A stretch of 64,000 nucleotides of DNA. It comes from Polaromonas sp. Its GTDB lineage: Bacteria; Pseudomonadota; Gammaproteobacteria; Burkholderiales; Burkholderiaceae_C. A model generated the notes under the pieces. It was not told where the DNA came from and did no database searches. It saw only the letters and a list, made by a program, of their open reading frames with translations. A program made the translations under genes and the position numbers. The stretch lies in assembly GCF_012927455.1 (NCBI RefSeq), contig NZ_JABBPE010000016.1, forward strand, positions 124,001 to 188,000, read 5' to 3'. Shown here one piece after another: positions 9,853 through 16,527 of this stretch (its first letter is position 1; each line of letters starts with the position of its first letter).

Positions 9853-10770
9853 ATGCGAAACAGTGCTCTGACGGGCCGCGATCTGGCCGCCGCGCTCATC
9901 GTGGTGGTTTTGTGGGGCGTCAATTTCGTCGTGATGAAATTCGCCCTGCGCGACTTCACCCCGCTGCAACTGGGCGCTGCCCGCTATGTGTTTGCCGTGC
10001 TGCCGTTGGCGCTGTTCATTCGCCCGCCCAAGGTGCCCTGGAAGTGGGTGGTGTTGTATGGCTTGTTTCAGGGCGTCGGGCAGTTCGGTTTTTTGTTTCT
10101 CGCCCTCAAGGTCGGCATGACGGCGGCGCTGGCGTCAGTGCTGCTGCAGACCCAGGTGTTCTTTACCGCGCTGTTCGGCTTTGTGCTGCTGCATGAACGC
10201 GCCAGCCGGCCGCTGCAGGCCGGCATGCTGCTGGCGGCGCTGGGCCTGTCGTGCTTTGCCCTCAATTATGTGAATCCCGACGCCGCCGGCGTCAATACAA
10301 GCGCCACCACAGTGCTGGGTTTGCTGCTCACGCTGAGCGCCGCCGCCATGTGGTCGATGTCCAACATCGTGGCGCGGCGCGTGCAGCAGGTGGCTGGCGA
10401 CTACTCGCCGCCCGCCTTTGTCGTCTGGAGCAGTTCGGTCGCGGTGCTGCCCTTTGTGGCGCTGTCGGGGCTGTTCGATGCCGAAGCGGTGCGCTGGCAA
10501 TGGACCGAGGCAAGGGGGTCCAGCTGGCTGGCGGTGGCCTACCTAGGCTGGGTCGCCACCATCGTCGGCTACAGCCTGTGGACCGGACTGCTCAAGCGCC
10601 ACCCCGCCAACCGCGTCGCGCCCTTCAGCCTGGGCGTGCCGCTGGTCGGACTGGCCGCCGGCATGCTGGTGCTGGGCGAGGTCATCACCCCCTGGCAGTG
10701 GGCCGGCACCGCGCTGGTGGTGGCGGCACTGGGCTGCGTGATGCTGGGCGGGCTGCTGCGGCGCAGCTGA
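9853..10770 (+). CDS. EamA/RhaT family transporter (DMT superfamily)
   Basis: Integral membrane transporter of 305 residues with about ten hydrophobic segments in two repeated halves, each an EamA domain (LWGVNFVVMKFALRDFTPLQ opens the first half; the second begins near residue 155 with LLLTLSAAAMWSMSNIVARR). Members export amino acids or other metabolites; RhtA/YdcZ-like annotations are common but not specific. ATG 9853 lies 16 nt after the thioesterase stop, so it closes the seven-gene operon. A copy of repeat A follows about 28 bp after its stop. Confidence 0.9.
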   Translation: MRNSALTGRDLAAALIVVVLWGVNFVVMKFALRDFTPLQLGAARYVFAVLPLALFIRPPKVPWKWVVLYGLFQGVGQFGFLFLALKVGMTAALASVLLQTQVFFTALFGFVLLHERASRPLQAGMLLAALGLSCFALNYVNPDAAGVNTSATTVLGLLLTLSAAAMWSMSNIVARRVQQVAGDYSPPAFVVWSSSVAVLPFVALSGLFDAEAVRWQWTEARGSSWLAVAYLGWVATIVGYSLWTGLLKRHPANRVAPFSLGVPLVGLAAGMLVLGEVITPWQWAGTALVVAALGCVMLGGLLRRS

Positions 10771-10798
10771 GGGCTGCACCTGCCTTTGGCGCTCAATT

Positions 10799-10846
10799 GC
10801 TATTGTTTTGATAGCTGTTTGCGCCCGTCTTTTATGGGCTAGAGGC
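10799..10846 (+). repeat. Repeat A, intergenic copy after the EamA gene
   Basis: Core GCTATTGTTTTGATAGC (10799-10815), then GCGCCCGT-N6-TGGGCTAGAGGC (10821-10846). The two parts form two adjacent stem-loops. This is the cleanest full-length copy and defines the family orientation used here: core first, GCCC/GGGC stem second. Confidence 0.85.
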
Positions 10847-10997
10847 CTATTCAATGCCTACATTGAAGGCTGTTGCCGCTGCCGGCCTGGCTGACCAGTC
10901 GCCACGCGCAGCGAGAGCGGTATTGGTTTGCCAGACCCCGGCTGCTACCGCCATTTGCGGCGATGTCCGACAGCCGCCATGACGATCCGAAGTTAGG

Positions 10998-11261
10998 GTG
11001 AAAATTGTGAAACCCATCCCAACTTCTCGGTCCCTCTCCTTGCAACGCGCCCTGCAAAACTACCGGGCCTGGGACGACAGCCGCGACAGCTTTCCCGGGG
11101 AGCACTGGCTGGTGCTGACTGCCGGCGTGGCGCTGCTGCTGGCTGCCAGCCAGAGTTCGTCGCCGGTCAAACGGATTGCCGGGGCTGCGCTGGGCAGCGC
11201 GCTGCTTTGTCGGGCAGCAAGCGGGCGTAATGGGCTGGCGCGGCTGCTGCGGCACCCCTAA
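10998..11261 (+). CDS. Small hypothetical protein with one hydrophobic segment
   Basis: An 87-residue open frame starting with GTG 10998 (a second GTG at 11007 is possible). It begins with a basic/serine-rich stretch, has RALQNYRAWDDSRDSFPGEHW, then a hydrophobic segment (VLTAGVALLLAASQ) and a short alanine-rich second stretch. I do not recognise a named domain. The composition and framing fit a real small membrane-associated protein, as found in related Comamonadaceae, but there is no strong ribosome-binding site. Repeat A copies lie on both sides (10799 and 11265). Confidence 0.55.
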   Translation: MKIVKPIPTSRSLSLQRALQNYRAWDDSRDSFPGEHWLVLTAGVALLLAASQSSSPVKRIAGAALGSALLCRAASGRNGLARLLRHP

Positions 11262-11264
11262 ACT

Positions 11265-11310
11265 GCTATTTATTTAATAGCTGTACACGCCCGCATTTAT
11301 TGGGCTACAC
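11265..11310 (+). repeat. Repeat A, intergenic copy
   Basis: Core GCTATTTATTTAATAGC (11265-11281), then CACGCCCGCATTTATTGGGCTA. Same orientation and layout as the copy at 10799. It lies just after the small hypothetical gene and could act as a transcript-end hairpin. Confidence 0.85.
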
Positions 11311-11384
11311 CTTAGAATACCCAAAACTTCGCGCTGCGCCGCATCAGCAAGATCCTCGCTAGCCGCCGCATACAAAATCGCGCG
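11307..11384 (-). pseudogene. Remnant of the 3' end of a pyrF-like gene
   Basis: On the minus strand this stretch reads RAILYAAASEDLADAAQREV, close to the C-terminus of the intact PyrF in this window ([20 protein letters not shown]). By hand alignment about 46 of 59 bases match positions near 15580-15640, including an uninterrupted 17-base identity (GCATACAAAATCGCGCG). No upstream PyrF sequence remains. The intact pyrF lies 4 kb away on the same strand, so this is either a decayed partial duplication or the tail of a lost second copy. Confidence 0.6.
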
Positions 11385-11529
11385 CACATCAGGCAGGCGT
11401 GCGGATAACAGGCGCGCACACGCTTTATGGCGTCCATGCCGGTGTGCCTTTACCCCTTGTCGATGCCGCTGCCGCGCTCCTCGCACACGCCAGTGCGGCG
11501 CATGAACGCAGCCGCTGTGCCCGCCCTCG

Positions 11530-12507
11530 TCACAAGGGACGACGACGCGCGAAACGCACCACGGTGACGCCGGCGCGCGCCTGGCGCACCGAGGGCATCA
11601 CCAGCACACAATTGTCGTAAGGCGTGGTCACCGGCTCGCTATCGTTCCAGCCGATCACCGTGTCAGCGCGCGCAATAATTTCCAGCCCCTGGTAGGGTTC
11701 GACAAAGCGAAACTTTTCGCTCTGGGCCACGACTGGGCCGGTCACATCCAGCGCCCATTGCTGCTCTGCATCGGGTTGGCGCCAGCCGGGCAGCAGACGC
11801 AGACTCTCGGTCGCGTCCAGCATGCCGGCGGCCTGCAGAAAACGCACGCAGATATCCTGGGCCACGCTGCGGCTTTGCAGGGCGCCATGAAAACCGCATT
11901 CGATCAGCAGGGAACGGGTGCCGTTGTCGCTGCCGTCGGCGCATAGCTCGCCAAAACGGCCAAAGTCGCGCATGCGCACCCCGTCCTTGTGGCCAGGATC
12001 GACCACGATGTGTTCGGGGCAGCGCAGCTCGCGCGCCAACGCCACGTTGCGCGCCTGCATGCCGGTTAGCAGCAGCGGCGCGGCGGGCTCATGCATGCTG
12101 TGCAGGTCAAGCAGCCAGTCGGCCTGCGCAACAAAAGGCTGCAAGGCCAGGGCGCGCCGGCGCTCCTGCGTGCCACCAACCTGAATGCGTTCTGGCGACC
12201 ACTGGCGGTTCAGGTCTTCATCGACAAAGCGCGAGGCATCGTGGTTGGCCGGATCGAAGCGGTCAAACGCGGCGAGGTTGCAAAAAGCCAAGGTCAGGCG
12301 CCCCCGATGCGGCCGCACCCCGGCCTCCAGCAGGCCCTTGAGCGCCCAGGCGCCGCAGAGTTCGTTGCCGTGAACCAGCGCGCTGATCAGCACGTCACGG
12401 CCGGCTTGGCCCGAGTCAAACTGCCAGACACCCTCGACCCCGGTGTTGCCGGCGCGCCAGCCTGTCAGGTCGGGTTGGGGCAAATCAAATGGCAACACGT
12501 TGCTCAT
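11530..12507 (-). CDS. M14 succinylglutamate desuccinylase/aspartoacylase family protein
   Basis: Zinc-dependent amidohydrolase of 325 residues that should remove an acyl group from an N-acyl amino acid or related amide. Zinc ligands H46 and E49 are in LVHGNEL, the third histidine is in LLDLHSMH, and a likely catalytic glutamate is in LLIECGFHG. It overlaps the upstream Bug receptor stop (12504) as ATGA, so the two are translationally coupled and the receptor probably binds the enzyme's substrate or product. The C-terminal part (EKFRFVEPYQGLEIIA) resembles the small beta domain of the AstE/AspA family. The specific acyl group is unknown. Confidence 0.85.
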   Translation of the reverse strand: MSNVLPFDLPQPDLTGWRAGNTGVEGVWQFDSGQAGRDVLISALVHGNELCGAWALKGLLEAGVRPHRGRLTLAFCNLAAFDRFDPANHDASRFVDEDLNRQWSPERIQVGGTQERRRALALQPFVAQADWLLDLHSMHEPAAPLLLTGMQARNVALARELRCPEHIVVDPGHKDGVRMRDFGRFGELCADGSDNGTRSLLIECGFHGALQSRSVAQDICVRFLQAAGMLDATESLRLLPGWRQPDAEQQWALDVTGPVVAQSEKFRFVEPYQGLEIIARADTVIGWNDSEPVTTPYDNCVLVMPSVRQARAGVTVVRFARRRPL

Positions 12508-13484
12508 TCCTTGATCTTCGCGAAGTCAACAATGCGTTTGTACTTGACGGTTTCCTGGCTCAGAAACTTCGGCATGTCGACATTGAGGGGCGAGACGGTC
12601 GAGCCCGAGTCTTCAAGCTTCTTGCGCAAATCGGCCGTTTGCAAAGATTCGTTCAGTGCCTTCCTGAGCTTGGTCACCACCGGATCGGGCAGCCGGGCCG
12701 GGCCCATCAGCGCAAACCAGATGTTGATGTCCATGCCCTTCAGCTTGGGCGTTTCGGCCAGCGCCGGGATCTCGGCCGTCATCGGCGAACGCTTGGCCTC
12801 GGTGGTACCGAGTGCAACCACCTTGCCGCTGCGAATGTGGGGCAGCCCGCTGGACAGCACGAACACGCCGAAATCAATGTTGTTGCCGAGCAGGTCATTG
12901 GCCAAGGGCGCGACGCCGCGATAAGGAATGTGGGTCATGAACAGTCCGCCCTGGTCTTTCAGCATCTCGCCGGCCAGGTGCAGGGCGGTGCCCACGCCGG
13001 AGCTGCCGTAGCTATACTTGCCGGGGTTTTGCTTGACCAAGCTGATGAACTGCGCCACCGTCTTCACGCCCGACTTCTGCGACGCCACCAGCACCATGGG
13101 CTGGGCGGCGATCAGGCCGATTGGGGTGAAATCCTTCAGATCGTATTTGACGGCGCCCGAAACCAGGCGGCTGATCGCGATCTCGTTGCTCGCGCCGGCC
13201 AGCAGGGTGTAGCCGTCGGGGGCGGCGTTCGCCACCTTCTGGGCGCCAATCGCCCCGCCGGCGCCACCGACGTTTTCGATGATCACCGGCACACCGAGTT
13301 TTTTCGACAGTTCAGCGCCCAGGGTGCGCCCGGTCAGGTCGGTGCTGCCGCCGGGCGGGTAGGCCACCACGAGGGTGATGGGTTTGCTGGGGTAGCTGTC
13401 GGGCTGGGCCAGCACGCTGGCGCAGGCCAGCAGCGCCAGCGCGCCACACAGCGCGGCACGGCCCGAAAAAAATAGGGAGGTCAT
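12504..13484 (-). CDS. Bug-family (TctC-like) periplasmic substrate-binding protein, copy 1
   Basis: Periplasmic solute receptor of 326 residues with signal peptide (RAALCGALALLACASVLAQP). The Bug ligand loop appears as LVVAYPPGGSTDLTGRTL, followed by NVGGAGGAIGAQKVANAAPDG, both family hallmarks. Start ATG 13484 has GAAGGAAAAG upstream; the longer frame to 13595 runs into the neighbour. It lies 31 nt after an obvious paralogue, and a coupled M14 hydrolase follows. No TctA/TctB membrane genes are nearby, the usual state for Bug proteins in this family. The ligand is likely a carboxylate or N-acyl amino acid, by inference from the neighbour only. Confidence 0.92.
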   Translation of the reverse strand: MTSLFFSGRAALCGALALLACASVLAQPDSYPSKPITLVVAYPPGGSTDLTGRTLGAELSKKLGVPVIIENVGGAGGAIGAQKVANAAPDGYTLLAGASNEIAISRLVSGAVKYDLKDFTPIGLIAAQPMVLVASQKSGVKTVAQFISLVKQNPGKYSYGSSGVGTALHLAGEMLKDQGGLFMTHIPYRGVAPLANDLLGNNIDFGVFVLSSGLPHIRSGKVVALGTTEAKRSPMTAEIPALAETPKLKGMDINIWFALMGPARLPDPVVTKLRKALNESLQTADLRKKLEDSGSTVSPLNVDMPKFLSQETVKYKRIVDFAKIKE

Positions 13485-13515
13485 GGCTTTTCCTTCAAAA
13501 AATGGCGGAGGCGGG

Positions 13516-14514
13516 TTATTCGCTGATCTTCGCGAAATCGACAATCTTCTTGTACTTCGCAACCTCGGTGCTGAGGAAGCGGGGCATGTCCACATTGGCC
13601 GGGGCGATGGTTGAGCTGGCGTCTTCCAGCTTTTTGCGCAACTCGGGCGACTGCAGCGCGTCGTTCAAGGCTTTCTTGAGCCTGGCCACCACCGGCGCAG
13701 GCAGATTTGCTGGCCCCATCAGCACATACCAGGTGCCGATGTCGATGCCTTTGAGCCTTGGCGTCTCGGCCAGCGCGGGGATGTCCGGCGTCACCGCGGA
13801 ACGGTGGAGCTCGGTCGTGCCCAGCGCCACCAGCTTGCCGCTGCGGATGTGCGGCAGCGCGCTGGACAACACATAGACGCCAAAGTCGATATTGTTGCCA
13901 AGCAGGTCATTGGTCAGGGGTGCTACGCCGCGGTAGGGGATGTGCGTGATGAACAGTCCGGCTTGTTCCTTGACCATTTCACCGGCCAGGTGCAGCGAGC
14001 TGCCGACCCCCGACGAGCCATAGCTGAACTTGCCGGGGTTTTGCTTGACCGCGCTGAGAAACTGATCGACTGTTTTGACACCGGACTTCTGCGAGGCCAC
14101 CAGCACCAACGGCTGCGAGGCAATCAGGCCCAACGGCGTGAAGTCCTTGAGCTCGTATTTGACCGATGGAGACACCAGCCGGTTGATGGCAATTTCATTG
14201 TTGGCACCGACCAGCAGCGTGTAACCATCCGGCGCCGCATGGACCACTTTCTGAGCGCCAATCGCGCCCGCCGCACCACCGATGTTTTCGATCACCACCG
14301 GCACGCCGAGTTTTTTCGCCAGCTCGGCGGCCAAGGTACGGCCGGTCAGGTCGGTGCTTCCGCCCGGCGGGTAGGCCACCACCAGGGTCACCGGCTTGCT
14401 GGGATAGGCCTCGGGCTGCGCCGCAGCGGGCAAAGCCGCCAGCAGCGACATGGCGCCCGCGACCGTTAGTGCCAGCCAACGCGTGGCGTGAAGGACAGAA
14501 CAAGGGACGAGCAT
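13516..14514 (-). CDS. Bug-family (TctC-like) periplasmic substrate-binding protein, copy 2
   Basis: Receptor of 332 residues, first of the tandem pair in transcription order, with signal peptide (WLALTVAGAMSLLAALPAAAQ). It shares long identical blocks with the downstream copy (LVVAYPPGGSTDLTGRTL, FMTHIPYRGVAPL versus FITHIPYRGVAPL), so the pair arose by tandem duplication and both are intact. ATG 14514 is close to a perfect inverted repeat ATTGTC-N5-GACAAT at 14544-14560 that may bind the LysR regulator encoded just upstream. The receptor-receptor-hydrolase order points to one uptake and processing unit with two ligand specificities. Confidence 0.92.
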   Translation of the reverse strand: MLVPCSVLHATRWLALTVAGAMSLLAALPAAAQPEAYPSKPVTLVVAYPPGGSTDLTGRTLAAELAKKLGVPVVIENIGGAAGAIGAQKVVHAAPDGYTLLVGANNEIAINRLVSPSVKYELKDFTPLGLIASQPLVLVASQKSGVKTVDQFLSAVKQNPGKFSYGSSGVGSSLHLAGEMVKEQAGLFITHIPYRGVAPLTNDLLGNNIDFGVYVLSSALPHIRSGKLVALGTTELHRSAVTPDIPALAETPRLKGIDIGTWYVLMGPANLPAPVVARLKKALNDALQSPELRKKLEDASSTIAPANVDMPRFLSTEVAKYKKIVDFAKISE

Positions 14515-14543
14515 CGCGACTCCTGAAGAACACAGATTCCTCT

Positions 14544-14560
14544 ATTGTCATCAGGACAAT
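14544..14560. promoter_or_regulatory. Candidate operator, inverted repeat ATTGTC-N5-GACAAT
   Basis: A perfect 6-bp inverted repeat with a 5-bp spacer, 30 bp upstream of the Bug receptor pair and 50 bp downstream of the LysR gene end. The size and T-rich/A-rich arms resemble LysR-type boxes. That the LysR protein binds here is inference from position. Confidence 0.5.
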
Positions 14561-14610
14561 GTCCAAGCCCGTGCTACTTCGGCACAACTTGTGGCCGTTT
14601 TGGCAAACGA

Positions 14611-15504
14611 TCAGCGCTTTGCCAGCACCTGCCACATGCGTTCAGCCAGCGCATTCAGGCGGCGCTTGGCGCGGTAAACCCGGACCTCGAAAGACACTTC
14701 CAGCCGCGCGTCGCCTAGCACCACCAGCTGGCCGGCCTTGCAGGCACCCGACACCATTGACCAGGGTAGCCACGCCACGCCAAGGCCCTTGCGGGCGTAT
14801 TCGAACACGGCGTCGGCCGAGTCGCACTCGATCACCCGCCGCAGGCGCGGGGCATGAGGGTTGTGGGCCAGATGGTCCTGAACCAGCCGGCCCAGCGCCA
14901 GCGTCCCGGCATAGGCCAGGTAAGGAGTGGCGGCCTGCGCGCCAAAGCTGTGCTGGGCCCGCCCCGAGGCGTTGGCCCGGGTCACCGGCACCAGCTTGTC
15001 TTGTGCCAGCGTCAGGTGCGCGTACTGCCGGGCGCTGAGCCGCACGGCCAGCAGCGGGTGGTGGTAAATCAGCATGAAATCCACCTCCCCGCGCTCTAGC
15101 ATCTGCGCAGTATCAGTCAGCGAGCGGGTCAGGATGCGCAACTCGCCCTGGGCCAGCAGCGGCCGCAGACGCAGCAGCAGATCGGCCGCGAGGGTGCGAG
15201 CCAGCGTGCGCCCGGTGGCGAGGCTAACGGTGTTTTCGTGGCGCCCGGCAGCGTCGAGCAATTCCTCGCGCGCATGCCCGAGAGTGCCCACCATCTGCTG
15301 CGCGTTGTCCAGCAGGCTCGCTCCTGCGGCGGTCAGAGCCAGCGGCGAGCTGTCGCGCTCAATCAGCGCGGTGCCGGCCCAGGCTTCCAGCGCCTTGATG
15401 CGGCGCCCGAACGCCGGGTGGGTGACGTGCCGCAACTCGGCCGCACGGCTGAAATTGCGAGTTTGCGCGAGCGCCACAAAATCTTCCAGCCATTTGAGTT
15501 GCAT
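14611..15504 (-). CDS. LysR-family transcriptional regulator
   Basis: DNA-binding regulator of 297 residues. The N-terminal winged helix is typical (MQLKWLEDFVALAQTRNFSRAAE, then RRIKALEAWAGTALIERDSSPL), followed by a LysR substrate-binding domain. The usual recognition-helix SQPALSRRI is HPAFGRRI here, a known variant in some members. It is encoded on the same strand as, and 96 bp before, the tandem Bug receptors and M14 enzyme, with an inverted-repeat candidate site between. It probably controls those genes, sensing their substrate or a catabolite. The more common divergent arrangement is absent. Confidence 0.9.
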   Translation of the reverse strand: MQLKWLEDFVALAQTRNFSRAAELRHVTHPAFGRRIKALEAWAGTALIERDSSPLALTAAGASLLDNAQQMVGTLGHAREELLDAAGRHENTVSLATGRTLARTLAADLLLRLRPLLAQGELRILTRSLTDTAQMLERGEVDFMLIYHHPLLAVRLSARQYAHLTLAQDKLVPVTRANASGRAQHSFGAQAATPYLAYAGTLALGRLVQDHLAHNPHAPRLRRVIECDSADAVFEYARKGLGVAWLPWSMVSGACKAGQLVVLGDARLEVSFEVRVYRAKRRLNALAERMWQVLAKR

Positions 15505-15536
15505 CGCCGGCGCGCAGGTTGGAAAGTCGCAAAGCC

Positions 15537-16376
15537 TTAGGCGCGCGCAACTCGCAGCACGTCGCGAGTTTTGACGGCTTCACGCCGCGCCGCTTCGGCA
15601 AAATCGTCACCCGACGAGGCATACAAAATCGCGCGTGACGAATTGACGATGATGGGGGCGAGGGTGACGCCGTCCAGTCCGCGCCAGCCGGCGCCAACCG
15701 TAGCCACAGCGTCGCCGCCCTGGGCACCGACGCCGGGAATCAGCAGCGGCAAAGTCGGCGCCATGGCGCGCACGCGCTCGATTTCGGCCGGATAGGTGGC
15801 GCCCACCACCAGGCCAAGCTGGCCGTTGCTATTCCACGGGCCCTGCGCCAGCCGCGCGATGTGTTCGTACAGCAGCGGCTGGCCGTCGACCGACGCCAGG
15901 CGCTGGTTTTGCAGGTCGTCGCCGCCGGGGTTGGAGGTGCGGCACAGCAAAAACGCACCCTTGCCGTGGTAAGTCAGGTACGGCTGCACCGAGTCAAAAC
16001 CCATGAAGGGCGAGAGCGTGACGGCGTCGGCGCCGTAGCGCTCGAAGGCCTCGATGGCGTACTGCGCGGCGGTGCTGCCGATGTCGCCGCGCTTGGCGTC
16101 CAGAATGATGGGCACGCCCGGCGCGGCGCGGCGCATGTGCGCCATCAGCCGCTCGAGCTGGTCTTCGGCGCGGTGCGCGGCAAAGTAAGCGATCTGCGGC
16201 TTGAAAGCGATGACCAGGTCGGCGCTGGCGTCGACAATGGCGGCGCAAAAATCGTAAATTTTTCCAGCATCGCCCTGGAGCCTGCCGGGGAATTTGGCCG
16301 GATCCGGGTCCAGGCCGACGCACAGCATGGAGTGGTTCTGGCGTTCTGCGGCGGCGAGCATGGCAAGGAAGGTCAT
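15537..16376 (-). CDS. pyrF: Orotidine 5'-phosphate decarboxylase, type 2
   Basis: Last step of UMP synthesis: decarboxylates OMP in the cytoplasm. The 279-residue length and the start ([24 protein letters not shown]) match the longer type 2 OMP decarboxylases. Catalytic lysine and aspartate are in [17 protein letters not shown] (residues about 91-107), and the phosphate-binding end VGATYP and PGVGAQGGD are present. ATG 16376 is the only reasonable start, though its ribosome-binding site is weak. A degenerate copy of its 3' end lies at 11307-11384. The LysR gene follows 32 nt downstream on the same strand, but no functional link is evident. Confidence 0.96.
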   Translation of the reverse strand: MTFLAMLAAAERQNHSMLCVGLDPDPAKFPGRLQGDAGKIYDFCAAIVDASADLVIAFKPQIAYFAAHRAEDQLERLMAHMRRAAPGVPIILDAKRGDIGSTAAQYAIEAFERYGADAVTLSPFMGFDSVQPYLTYHGKGAFLLCRTSNPGGDDLQNQRLASVDGQPLLYEHIARLAQGPWNSNGQLGLVVGATYPAEIERVRAMAPTLPLLIPGVGAQGGDAVATVGAGWRGLDGVTLAPIIVNSSRAILYASSGDDFAEAARREAVKTRDVLRVARA

Positions 16377-16527
16377 TGGCTATTGTAAGAAGCGCTTAGA
16401 CCCCCTAAAGTCAAGTTAGCCCTTTTGGCCCTGCACCCCCGCAGGCACCGGAGCTTCTGCTCTTTACGCCAATTCACGCCGTGCAGCGAGCGAGCCGGTC
16501 AGGCGTGCGTTGTCGTCGGCTTAAGCC

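Noticed and set aside
12489..14469. Plus-strand frames of 328 and 221 codons opposite the Bug receptor genes
   Set aside because: Both lie fully antisense to the clear receptor genes, and their mutual similarity only reflects the duplicated genes.
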